This document shows positions 11,988 through 23,930 of a stretch of DNA of 64,000 nt, in pieces. The notes under the pieces are model-generated. The model searched no databases. It had not been told where the DNA came from and saw nothing but the letters and a program-made list of their open reading frames with translations. Source of the stretch: Heterodera schachtii (Eukaryota; Nematoda; Chromadorea; Rhabditida; Heteroderidae); the NCBI GenBank assembly GCA_023374025.1, contig SIJG01000115.1, positions 207,636-271,635 of the forward strand, written 5' to 3'. The number at the start of each line of letters is the position of its first letter. Position 1 is the stretch's first letter. A program made the translations under genes and the position numbers.

Positions 11988-12743
11988 CAGGGATGGGCCA
12001 AATTGAAAAATAAAAAGCGAAATGCGAAAACGAAATTTGCGAAACTGGAAAATGCGAAATGAAAAAAAAGCGAAATGCGAAAAGCCAAAAATATGCGAAA
12101 AGCGAAATTTTTTTCAAAAATTTTACCATTAGTAAAATCATAGATTTTGTGGTTGTGATGCAAAAATCTGCATTTTCCAGTTCATTCTTTTTCTCAGATC
12201 ACAAAAAATGACAAATTCTAACCATTTTGGGGTTAAAATTTCAAAAATCAAGGTAAAATTAGGGTCCGGCGGTGCCGTCAGGCGCCGCCGGAAATTTTTT
12301 GTAAATTGTAATAAAATATGAAAGGAAAAGTTGAAAATTTTCAAAAAAATTACTATTTTTTCAAAAAAAATACTGAAAAGGCATGAAAAAGGCACAAAGG
12401 TCAAAAAAGACACCAAATTAGGTGCCAGGCATAAGGCACCAAAATCGCAAAAAAGGAAAAAAAAAATGTACCAAAAAGTTCAAGATAGAAGCTTCAACCA
12501 AGTTAAGAATTCGTTTTTCGTGCGTATTAGGCCATAGAAAGTAAGCAAAAAAGGTAATTATTAATCCTGCAGCCCAAAATAATAATAAACTGAAGCATTC
12601 GTTTTAGATTTTAAATTTTCAAATATATTCATTCTTAGGGGTGGAAATTTCGCATTTCGCGCCAAAAAGCGAAATGCGAAACGCCAAAAAATGCGAATAA
12701 TGCGAAAGGCGAAATGCAAAAAACAAACCTCGACCCATCCCTG
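11988..12743. mobile_element. Non-autonomous hAT-type DNA transposon (756 bp)
   Basis: The left end reads CAGGGATGGGCCAA. The right end, on the minus strand, reads CAGGGATGGGTCGA. These are inverted repeats of the CAGGGRTGGGC form common in hAT elements. They are flanked by an 8-bp target duplication, ATATCCAC/ATGTCCAC. Next to each end are clusters of GCGAAATGCGAAA words (about 12,015-12,115 and 12,645-12,720), plausible subterminal transposase-binding arrays. The middle holds a G+C-rich spot (GGCGGTGCCGTCAGGCGCCGCCGG, in two parts near 12,265-12,290) and AAAAGGCACCAAAA words. No transposase (DDE, BED or hATC domain) is encoded, so mobility would depend on an enzyme made elsewhere. Confidence 0.82.
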
Positions 12744-12751
12744 ATGTCCAC
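12744..12751. repeat. Right target-site duplication of the hAT-like element
   Basis: ATGTCCAC, directly after the right end of the element, partners ATATCCAC at 11,980-11,987. One transition separates the two, suggesting some age. Confidence 0.8.
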
Positions 12752-13424
12752 CCATATTTATTTTGCATTATTTATAATATATTAATTAAAATTTTGTAAT
12801 ATTTAATATATTGGAGTTCTTTATTATTAAGCTATTATGTATTTGCTATGTTTTCATTTTGTGAGTGTAATATAGGCAATCCTAAAGAATGGGGGTCCCT
12901 AATTTAACCTTTTTATTTTAGGCTCAAAACCAATTTTAAATAATAGAAAGTTAAAATGCAGACCTAATTTATATGCAAATCAAAATCAGTCTTGTAAAAT
13001 AAAGTAAAATTAATTAAACTGAAAGCGATCGTTTTAAAAACTCGAAAAGTAGCTTACAACCACAAAAATTCTAATAAATAAATAAATAAATTAGGCAAGC
13101 GAAATAAATTAAAAATAATTAAAAAGTAAAAAAATTTGAAAATAAAATATTAATTTTGATAAATTAGAAAACTATAAAACATAAAAAAAATTAAAAATTA
13201 TTTTAATAGAAAATGAAATTGTTTCCCATGAGATATGAATTTAATATCCATTAAGAATTGCTGTAATATAGTTTTGCAAAATGCTCTGATTTTGACATAA
13301 ATTGGATTTTTTTAAACCCGCAGAATCCTGAGTTTAAAATTAATCTCATCTATTTTTTTTTTTTATCATTTTTTCGAAAAATTTGATTAAAAATAATATA
13401 TCAAAAAAATTTTCATTAACCGAA

Positions 13425-13465
13425 ATAACCGGAAAACGAAAACCGGGGGGGGGGGTGGTATCGGG
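13425..13465. repeat. CCGAAAACCG-type word island with an 11-G run
   Basis: Words of the form AACCGAAA/AACCGGAAAACG run into G(11) at 13,445-13,455. The same vocabulary appears on the other strand near 7277 (CGGTTTTCGGTTTT) and at 20.1-20.2 k. It looks like a decayed end of a word-rich non-autonomous element. No ends or target duplication are recognisable. Confidence 0.4.
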
Positions 13466-16400
13466 TTCAAAAAATTGCTTTCAATAATTAATTACTTTAA
13501 TTGGATCAGAAATTCAAATTTTTCTGTATTTTTATGCCCGTTTCAATTTTATTCTTTAGTTCGTTAAATATCTATGTATTAAAATGATTGGTTTATTTCT
13601 ATAATTGCTTAAATTTTGTCAATTTTTTTCAGAATTTGTAAAACCCATTTTTTATAAAGATAAATTTGATATTTTAAATAAATCGTTAATATATTTTATT
13701 TAATAATAATTTATCTCTTGCTTAGGAAAAAATTATGATTTTCAAATGGCGCGTTGCTTTATAGAGACTGTTTTTAATTAATTAATTAAATATATAATAT
13801 TTTTGTTTCTTTATTATTATCTATATGGGTTTTTTAAAGAGTGTTATTTTTAAAACACAAAATTATTATATTAAATTAATTTCTTTTAAACTAATTAATT
13901 ATAGTAAATTAGAAATTCATCATAGATTACAATGTTTTTGGATCTGATTTAAAATTTTAATTGTTTGGTTCGTAAATTCTTGTTATCTTCTTTAATAAAT
14001 AATTTATTTCTGATCAGTTATTTTTAGTTATTTTTATGTTTATTAAAATTGGTTTTAGTATTAAAAAATATGAATTAATTAACATTCATAATCTCATTAC
14101 TTTTAAGTCATTTAAGTATTCCTATTATAATTTTTAATTATATGTTCTATTTTTTAATAATTAATTTAATTATCTTTTCTATTGGACAATAACTATGATT
14201 TTTTTTTCAGTGTTTTTATATGCTTTAAATTTTTACTATTTATCAAAATGTTAATTTTTCAATCATTAAAACAGATTCATTTCAGTTATTCCTAATCATT
14301 TAATGATTATTTTCTTATTATTTTTTTGCATTGTTTTTGATAATAAAAAGATTATAAAAATTTTCCTTAAAAATATCTTGTATATTTTCAATTGATTAGG
14401 TCCTTATTTCAAAAAATACATTTATAGAAGATTTGTTTCTGTTAGAAATCACGATGAATGATTTTTTAATTTTATTGTCGCTATTAAACACCTTAACAAA
14501 TTGAAATTTGAGTTTTAAATAAATTACTATTAAATTGATACTATGGAATTAAAATCATTTAAAATTTTTAATAAAACAAAAAAATATTCAAAAACTTTGT
14601 TTTTATCTTTGTTTTATTATAATTTATTTTCTCGTTGTCTTCCTTTCCTCATAAACATTGTGAATGTTTTGTCGGTGAAATTTTCTTTAAAATGGACAAT
14701 TTGCCTTTAATTCTCAGACCAAATAATATGTATTTTTAATTTATGGGTTCGTTGATATATTTTAATCTTGTTTTATGATGAAAAAAAATTAATTAAAAAA
14801 TTTTACAATCTTAATTTTGCTATTATTTTAATTTTGAGGTTGTAATGTTGTAATACAAATCATATTTTATTATGTTAAACAATAATCCAACATCAAGCAG
14901 TTTTTTATATTATATGAATTTATCAAAAGCATATTTGGTTAATTAACAAAAGATATATGTAAATGGTGATTTTACGGGAAATTTATATTAATCTTCAATA
15001 ATAAATTGGCAATTACTTACGGGCAATGTTTTGAATTGTCCATTTTAATATGCTTGTCTATTATTATAATTGCTCTGAAATTTTTTTGTACCTTAACAAA
15101 AAGTTTCGAACTTTGCAGTTTTCAAGTATTAATACATAGCAATAACTTTATCTAAAAGTTTAAAGGTTTAAAAGAAAAATAAATCTTCTTTTATTAATGA
15201 TTTAATTTGAGAAATTTATAAACTTTTTCATATTAAATTAGTGTATGTTTTATATTCTAATAAAATTAGTTTTAGCAATATTTTTTAAATAAAAAAAAAA
15301 TTTTAAAGCGGTCTCTTATTTTTTTTTAATTGCTTTCCGCGACCAGTCAGAGGTCGTTTATTTTTCAGTAAATAGTTTAAAGGATGTTTTTCAATATAAC
15401 TATTTGTAAAATAATTTTTAATTAATGAAATTTACAAATAATTAATTATCTAAAGAATATGCTTTTTAAATTCACAATTTTGAACAATATCGTATAATAA
15501 ATAATTCATTTCGTTATTTGTAAATGATTTATGCGTATTTTAGTTATTTGACGATTTACTTTTTCCTTGATCTAAATTTTGACTTTTTCTCTTCATTTTA
15601 TTTTTTGTTATATAATTAGTTTTTTATTTAATTATAAGCATACAATAAATAAACTTGATTGCTTTTGTCAAATATTTGTTAAATCAACTTTTAGTTGTCG
15701 TTTTATTTACAATATCTGATCTTTTACTTAATTATTGAATATAAAAATTTATTTTGACAAATTTTTTTATTTACCCACTAAAATTTAATTATTATTTTTT
15801 TTTTTGCATATTTTTAAAATTATTCGTTAACATTTTCTTTTTTATGTATAGTTTTGCAACCAAAAAAATAATTAAATTAATTATTTCTTTGGCGTCATAG
15901 ACATACAATTAGTCGTTGTTGGCAAATCTTAATTTAAATTTTATATTTTTGTTATATATTTAATTTTATTTTGAGATTAATAACATTCCCTAAAATCGTT
16001 AAATGATTAAGTAAATTTCATTTGACTTTAAGCAATTAAAATTTGTTCACGCATAATTAGCATTTAGATTTTATAACAAATAAAGTTTAGCCTTTTCAAT
16101 TTTAAGTTAATCTGAATGATTTAAACACATCATTACAAATTCTTTTATTTGTTGTTAATCTTTACTTATTTTTTCTATTTATTCACATGACCATAAGTGA
16201 GTATATCACTTTGTTGTCGGTCGTCCGATCGTCACATTATGCAAAATAATGAATTACATTTCTTTTTCATTTTTTCAATTTTCGTATTTTATTATTTTAT
16301 GCTTATGTAATCATTTGATTCAATATATATAATATGATAATATATATCCTTTTTTAAATTCTTTTTAATCAAAATTACTTTTTTTAATGTTTTTTCAAAT

Positions 16401-17314
16401 TTTTCTACCTTTTAAATTAAACTTTTGTTTTATATTTTTCCACCCGCTCCAAAAAAAGAAGATTTCTTTTATATTTAAATTGTTGCCAATTAAGATGAAA
16501 AATTTTATTTAAAGTTGTTTATAATAAAAATATTGTGACATGTTTAGCAGCATTTACATTTTGAAATTATATAAATTCTAAATTATTATTCATTATTTAT
16601 TAATTTAATATAACTATATAAAGCATTTTCTTTCTCTATTCATCGTTGCAATTTATTACTTTACGTTTTATGTATAGAATATTGAATGAATGCATTAAAG
16701 ATATTAAATTTATGTTTGTGCGCGCCTTAAGCATGCAACTTTTGAAAAAACTTTTCAAATATTTTTGTATTTACAAGATTTTAAATTTTGTATATATTTA
16801 AATCATGCTATTGTATTAATTATTCATTATATTAGGTGTTTGAAGCATAAACGAATTAAAATCCATTTTTTGATAAAATTTTTTTGGCATTTATTAAAAT
16901 TGTTTCAATTATTCTTTGATATAATAACTCGTGATTAGATTTCTAATTTTATGTTTTTTGTAATTTTGCTTAAACAAATTTAGTTTTCATCTTATTATTT
17001 AAAGGATGATTTATTAATGCTTTTTCCTTTATGAGAATTCGAATTAATTTTCTATCTTTTTCCACAGATTTATTATCATAAATCTATTTATTTTTGCCCT
17101 CACTTTTCTTATTAAATTTTAATTTACTTCTATAGAACTTTTCTTATTAATTATGCAATTTTATCATGGAAAACGGGACTTCTTCTATGGCGGCCTTTAC
17201 AGCGATTTATTTTTTCTTAATTTTTTATTGAAAGATATTTTTAAATGTTCTCTGTGTTTTTTTTCTAAATAAATTTTGTATGGTAATTTTAGCTAGTTTA
17301 TTATGTTTTGCCGG

Positions 17315-18428
17315 GAGAAGAAGTTTTTCCCCGTACATTTAATATATTTATGTGTAAATTTTTTTAATAATATAAGTTTAGTAATAAATAAGCTTTATTT
17401 TTTCATTATTATTAAGGTTACAATCATTTTATTTGATTTTGATCTTTAGGATGATTAAAAAATTATTTATAAAGATAAATTTTGTAGAAATAAGAAAAAA
17501 ATATAAATTTCAAAATTCGTAGGTAACTACCATAATATTCAAAGGCGTGAAATAAATTGTGTCTTAATTCTGCCAAAATTGTTATATATATTTGTTTACT
17601 ATGTTTATGAATATTAATTGAATATTGAAAATAAAATCGAAAAACATTGTTTATTTGCTTAATTTTAAATTACATTTTAATTTAAATAAATTTTTGGTTT
17701 CTGTTTAATATTAATTTATTTGAAACATTGAAATATTTGTTTTAGCAACTCTATTTTAGTTTTGAATTTATTAAATATTTATTTCGATTTGATTCATCAT
17801 CAACCAGTTATTCATTTAAAATATTTTTTATATAAGATTTTGTTTATCTTTTATTTTTAAATAAACAATTTCCATTTATTTTAATTCTAATTTTAGATCA
17901 TCATTTCATGTCACTATATTCTGACCACATTGTTTGGTGGAATGGTTTTTTTGCCAATATCAATAAATGTTCAGTATTTAAATGTTGTTTGATTTAAAAC
18001 TTTTTATTAAAAACATTTTCATTTAAACTCAATTTCGCCGTATATTTTTAATAATTTTTTGTGAGTGAATGTTTTTAAAATTATTAAATATAGATATGAA
18101 TTATTTATTTTATATTTATAATTAATTTTCCGAAAAATAAATTAAAATTCTGCATAGAAATTGTAATAAAATGCATTAGGGGTATTGATTAATATTAATA
18201 GTTTTTAATTTGGTTGACTTTTACAAAAGTTAATATTTTTCTTTATTTTTAGCGTAAAAATTATATTTTTATCAATTTTTTTATAAAATATGAATTTTTA
18301 TGTTAATATATGTATAATATTCTTTATGTATTGATTAATATTTTAATTTTCTTTAATTTTCCTCGTGCATGGTCAAGAGTTTTTTGATTCATTTGCAGCA
18401 AATGTCGGTTAATTAATAGGTTTTATTA
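17315..18428 (-). repeat. Permuted repeat family 5, copy a (inverted with 43385-44168)
   Basis: Three blocks match the reverse complement of 43.4-44.2 k. Block B is 17,315-17,412 (with 43,740-43,835), block A is 17,575-17,912 (with 43,395-43,735) and block C is 18,080-18,428 (with 43,845-44,165). Landmarks are CCCCGTACATTTAATATAT in B, TGTTTTAGCAACTCTATTTT in A, and GCAAATGTCGGTTAATTAAT in C. Here the order is B-A-C. In the partner, read on the same strand, it is C-B-A. A circular permutation like this is what a broken-up tandem array leaves. About 150 bp extra separate B and A here. Confidence 0.85.
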
Positions 18429-20080
18429 CTCTTTCAAATGAGTGATTCTGTTGCATTGATTCATTTTTAATCATAATAATATCAATTTTCTTATTTTTCA
18501 TTTTTTGGAACACATTAATATAATATTAAATGTATGTTGAATATTATGGCGAAAACCGAGAAGAAAATAAATTATAATTGATTTAGGTTTTTTTTTATTA
18601 GTTATTAATTTTTAAAATTGAGGTATTTCTTTTTAAATCCATTAACAGGATTCATTTCTTTTTACTTTTTTTATAATATTTTTAAAGAAAAATTAAATAT
18701 TTTACAAAAGAAGATGGCCATGTATCCGTGGAGATTAGGAACTAAATTTTGGTGGTACTTTCATAATATGTTCCTCTTCATTATCTACAAATATGTGTCG
18801 AATCGAAGTTAAAAATGCAAATTTATTTTAATGAAAAAAAACAATTTTTATCAATTATTCCATTAATAAGAATTAAATTTATTTTAAACGAATTTAAAAA
18901 CATTATTTGAGTCAAAAATATGTTACCACATAAGCTAGTATAAGTTGGCAAATTTGACCTGAAAAGCTAAAAGAAGCTTACAAATAATTTACAAATCATT
19001 TTACATGAAAAAACTATTTAAAAAGAAATAAATAAAATATAATGTTTTATTGAATTATTATGACTATTTTTATAGAAATTTTCTAGTTTTTAGCATAAAT
19101 ATTAATTTTTATTTATTGTTACAAATTGTTTATCATTTCAACACATTATCATTTTGTTTTATTAATATTTTCATTATGATTTCTAATTTATGGTTATATT
19201 CCTTCTAAAAAAAATAGATTTTTTTTTTGAAACAAAAAATGCAATTAAAAATTACACATTTGGAAGATTACTTTTAGACTTTCTCGAAATTTAAAAAAAT
19301 TATCAACTTTAAAATGAATTATTTTTACCCGTTAAATGAATAGCTTTTTCTTTTGGAACGCCGATATTTTGAATTTATTTAAAACTTTTATATATTTCCG
19401 AAATTACATTTGTTAATAATTAAGTAAATTTTTATAATTCGAATTATTAATATGTAAATCTTTTTATTACTGTTTATACTATTTAGTTTTACTTATCCGA
19501 CCTTTTAAATTCAAAATATTTATTTAAACTAAAAAAACGAATTCATTGTAATGAAAAATATGATTTTTTAAAGACACATTTATGAGAAGAATAAATGTCT
19601 GAAAAAAGACATAGAAGTTAAAATAAAACTCATTTTTTTAAATTAAGAAAATTTAAATTTTTTCAACGATTGGGAAGTGTCATCTTTAATAAAATCTTTT
19701 AATAATATTTTTTGATTTAAAGTATGTTTAAATATTTAATAATACTTTGTATTTATCTTTGTTATTAAGTAAGTTTAATTAATGAATTTAACCATTTTAA
19801 TTATGAATTTATAAATTGCTCATAAATTTTATCTTTTAATTTACGTGTTAAAATATTAATTGGCTATTTTTCAATTTAGCGTCTTTTAATGTATTAATGT
19901 CAGTTATTAATAATTTTATTTCTTTGTTTTTAATTTTTTTATTTTATAAATTAATATGAGGAATTTTTTTTAGGTTTTTCTATAAATGTATGCCGAAAAA
20001 TAGGAGCAAAGTCTAATTTAATGTATCTGTTTTAAAAAATTGTCGATAATTTCAAATAAGAGATGTAATTTTTAAGGGTG

Positions 20081-20205
20081 TATTTTTTTAAAAGCAAAAA
20101 CCGATAAAGCGGTGCGCCCGGTTAACCCTGCTTCGGTTTCGGTTTTTGAAATAAAAAGGCAGTTTCGGTTTTGGTTCGGTTAAACGCCATGGCCTTCCCT
20201 AGTAT
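20081..20205. repeat. CGGTTTCGGTTTT-word island, possible transposon end
   Basis: About 20,098-20,195 holds repeated CGGTTT/AACCG words, with CCCGGTTAACC near 20,118. It ends in GCCATGGCCTTCCCTAG (about 20,187-20,203). On the minus strand that end reads CTAGGGAAGGCCATGGC, which resembles hAT-type termini. I could not find a second end or a target duplication, so this is at best a one-ended remnant. Confidence 0.4.
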
Positions 20206-23200
20206 TTATTCAAAATCCAAAATATTTGATTAAATAATAAAAATATATGAATTTAATTTTATAGTGATTTGATGATCCTTAAGGCGTAATATTTTCTTTC
20301 ATTTTCTTATATTTTTGTAGTTTTTTTTCTGTTTATTTTTATTTCGTTTTATGTCAATTTGTTTTTTAATGGTTTGCTTTTCTTCTGAAAAGAGAGAATA
20401 GTATAATCGTTTTTGTATTGGATGTTATCTAAGTAAAAAATGAATAAATAATAAAAAAAGATAATAATTTAAAAATATTATTTAAAATAATAATGCGTTT
20501 GTAATGGATAAATTTATTATTTATATGTTTATGTTTCGCTTCTCAACGAAACTGAAATAACATGGCAAATTCAGAGCTGTGGTCGAAAATTTTCAAAATT
20601 TTTCATCAATCTTCAATATTCGATTTTTTTGAAGAAAGGAAACCCAAAAAAATAATGAAAAAATAATAGGTTATGTGTCTTGTTAGCCGGCTCAGTTTGT
20701 ACATGTAAAAAATGTATATTTTTGAAAAATTTGCTTAAGTTTTAATTTTTCATTATTTAAAATTTTTATTTATATATGTTAAATTAAAGTAACTTTGTTG
20801 AATTTGTAAATAAAAAATATATATATTTCTGCCATAACTTATAATTCAATTAAATAATGCTATATAATTATATTTTTTAGAAATATTTATTGTTGTTTAT
20901 TAATTCTTTATAAAAATAAACATAATTTTAAAAAATTTCACCGACTCCCAAAACCTAATTTATGTTTAATGAGTAATAGCAATTTATTCAATCAAAAAAA
21001 TTAAGTCGAATTTAAAAAAAGTTTTAAAAATTGAATATTAATGAGTAAATGCTTCTTAATAAATCATTTTAAATTAATAATCAAGTTTTAGGGAAGATGT
21101 TGAACAACCGTATAGTATTTATATATTGTTTGTTAAACCTATAAATAATCAGAATAAATAAAATATTAAACAAAGTAGAAATAATTTTCCAACAAAATGT
21201 TTAAACAATTTTTAAATTAATTGATTATCTCGGAAATAGTTGATAGCCAAACGTTATAAGATTAAAATTATATCTTACATAATCTGAAATGAAAAAGCAC
21301 ATGAGCAAAATCTTAAATTAAACCAAAAGAAAATTAATAAAAAAACCAACGATAAATAAAGTAAGAATAAAAAATAAATATGTAAACAAAATAAAATTAA
21401 TCTAAAAAAATTATTATTATCACTATTACTATTATACCATATAATTATATTTAAAAAATTTTGAGAGTCACAAATGCAACGCAGATACGAACATAGTCGA
21501 AAAATATTGAATTTTATTTTACAAGCATTATATTAATTCTTTCAAAAATAAATAAATGTTAAGTAAACATTTAAAGGCAATAGCAACAATAAAAGTGTCA
21601 AATATTTTAATTATTAAATAAGAAATAATAAGAATAGAATTTAAATATATTTTTGACAATTCTATTATTGTTTAAACCAAATCAATAATAATTAAAGCAA
21701 ACAATGTTTAAATTTAAATTTACGAAGCAAAGCAGCTGCCTGCTCTGAGAAGCGCTTAATTAACAATAGTCAACGATAAAAATATTTTAAATTAGAACTT
21801 AGGTGTAAAAATAATTTTCGAAAAGAAAAATGTCTACGAAATTTAAACCAATTTTATTTATTTTTTGTCTAATTAAAACAATTATAGACAATCTATCTAT
21901 ATGTTAAAAAATTTAATTTATTTTTATTATTATATATATTTTAAGTATTCCCTGAGCCGAATCCTCATTTTCCGCTAATTTAAAATTGGGTTGGTTTTGT
22001 AAAAACTGCTTAATTTTTTTATTTTTAAATTACTTTAATTTACTTAATGATTTAAAAATTATTTCCAAGTTTAAATTTAACATAATTTTTTTAACTTTTT
22101 TACGGTATTAGAAAAGGAATTGCAAATATATTATTATTTTTCATGAATTTGAAATATGAAGCATTGCCCAGGTTTATTTGGCAGAATGCTGAAATCGTTG
22201 TCTGTAGTCCAATCCTTTTTTACAATTTTTTCATTAATTAAAAATTAATAATTTTTTGAAATTTAAATTTCAAAAATCTTTTTTAAAAATGTTTACAATA
22301 TTTTTATATATAAAATTAACTAATTATATTTAGAGCATATTTGCGAATAAAATTATTTTATTTTATTGTTGTAAAAATATTTAATAATATTTTTTGAATT
22401 TTTTGAATTAATTTTTTTTTGAATAATATACTATTAAAATATTCATTATTACATTTATTCTCGTGTACTCTGCCATTGTTTGGCATTTTTCGTATTTATA
22501 ATGTATTTAGTTATTATTATATTTTTGTTTAAAATTTATAAGACAATATTCAATTAATGAAAATTAGAATTTATTTAAAAAAGAATTATTCTTTAAAAAT
22601 TTTAAATAATAATCGTAAAAAACTTACGAAAACTGCCAATGAAAAATCAAAGTAAAAATTTAAAAACCTTTAATTTTACATGATTAATAAATCCTAATAG
22701 AATTTGTTATAAAATAGAGAACTTTACACATAAAAAATGACCAAGAAATTTAAATAAATTTTGATCTTTTAGCCTAATAATATAATATTCATTCAATCTA
22801 TACTTGAAATAAAAATTTATGTATGTTTCAAAAATTGCTTTTTTTCCCCCTTTGGCCGTGAGATTAGAGAACAAAAAAGTGATAATTATTACTAAATAAA
22901 CTAATTTTTCAATTAATTAAATAAAAGAAAAGAATGAAATAAATAATTATTCAATTAATCATAGTTATAAATAATAATTAAATCAAACCATTAAATGTTT
23001 CGTTATTTTGTATCTAAATAAAACTATTAAAATTACTAAAGAAAAATTAAATAATTCTATAAAGTAAAGAAATCTAAAAGAAAAAAATGGTTTAATGTAA
23101 AAAATCGAATATTAAAACACAAGAAATATGAAAAGAAATATTACTTTACAAGAACCAAATTATAATTTTGTATTATTAATAAAAAGAAAAAAACGAATTT

Positions 23201-23630
23201 AATAAAAAATACAAAATGGTAATTATTTAAACAAGATAAAAAGAAACTCATTTGATCTAATTCAAAAATTATAAAAAATTAAATAAGGTAAAATAAGTTA
23301 ATTTAATATCTTTTATCAAATTTTTGCTCTTTCATTTCACGGCACATGAAGTCTCTTTTTTCAGAATGCTGCTCGCTTTTCGAGATTGTTTGATTCGCTT
23401 GTAATTAATTAAGTTTTTTCAATATAACCCAAAAAAAACGTGAAATTTTCGAAGCCAAAGTTTCGTCCAAGATGCCTTGGAAGTTCTGATCCGTCGGGCT
23501 CTCTTTAATTATTTCCAGAATTAATTTATTTTTTGACTTTTTTTCAAATTTTATATTTTCAAAAAAATTTCGAAAATGTATTTGTTAATTATTTAATTTC
23601 CAATTTTTTGGTACTGTGTTTCTTTAGGTT
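20206..23630. other. A+T-rich non-coding DNA with several strand-bias flips
   Basis: No gene. T-excess to about 20.8 k, A-excess 20.9-21.9 k, T-excess 22.0-22.55 k, A-excess 22.6-23.3 k, then T-excess. Dispersed repeat copies lie at 22,611-23,060 and 23,210-23,285. A short moderately G+C-rich spot at about 23,430-23,510 has no recognisable identity. Confidence 0.6.
22611..23060 (+). repeat. Dispersed repeat family 1, copy b (with 1988-2350)
   Basis: Direct-orientation partner of 1988-2350, with the same series of landmark words. It has an extra segment at about 22,765-22,835 that the other copy lacks, either an insertion here or a deletion there. It lies in an A-excess block that ends at about 23.3 k. 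Confidence 0.75.
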
Positions 23631-23639
23631 CGATATTTA

Positions 23640-23930
23640 TCGAATTTTCAACAAAAAAATTAAACTTGTTTATTTCAATATTCCGTAATTCAAAAAATCA
23701 AATTAATATTTGGGAAACGAGAAAAATAAAAAAGTAAGGGGCGGTGAGGCAAAAAAATGTTTATTAAACAAAAATTTATATTCATAATTTTCTATTTGGG
23801 AACAGAGGGGGTCTTTTAAAACTTTGCGAAAGGGTTAAATGATGCCTTAAGAAGATGCTATGGAATGATGGGAAGTGGTGGTCTCTCCCTCTGATTAATT
23901 GAGCTAATTACGCCTTACAGTCATGCGCCT
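23640..23930 (-). repeat. Dispersed repeat family 6, copy a (inverted with 28645-28830)
   Basis: The reverse complement matches 28,645-28,830. The shared series, as read at 28.6 k, is GTAAGGCG, AGCTCAA-CAATCAGAGGGAG, CCGCCCCTT, CAAATATTAATTTGATTTTT, then GAAATAAA-AAGTTTAA. This copy carries about 100 bp more in the middle (the GGGAAGTGGTGG/GGGGGTCTTTT part), so one copy has an indel. It is G+C-richer than the surroundings. No coding capacity. Confidence 0.8.

Larger units (their letters stand above)
12752..20080. other. A+T-rich non-coding DNA, T-excess from about 13.3 kb
   Basis: No gene is visible. At about 13.2-13.3 k the strand bias flips from A-rich to strongly T-rich and stays so to about 20.8 k. 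An 11-G run lies at 13,445-13,455, directly after CCGAAATAACCGGAAAACGAAAA, split here by the run. The only repeat I could match is the permuted inverted copy at 17,315-18,428. The short frame at 18,618-18,812 lacks any recognisable domain and is not called. Confidence 0.65.

Noticed and set aside
12138..12537. Open frames of 68-92 codons inside the hAT-like element
   Set aside because: No transposase motif (DDE, BED finger, hATC dimerisation region). They span A-run and GCGAAATGC word repeats on both strands.
23880..23930. tRNA-like reading of AGCTCAATTAATCAGAG in family 6
   Set aside because: Only a loose A-box likeness. No B box at 30-60 nt, and no stems.
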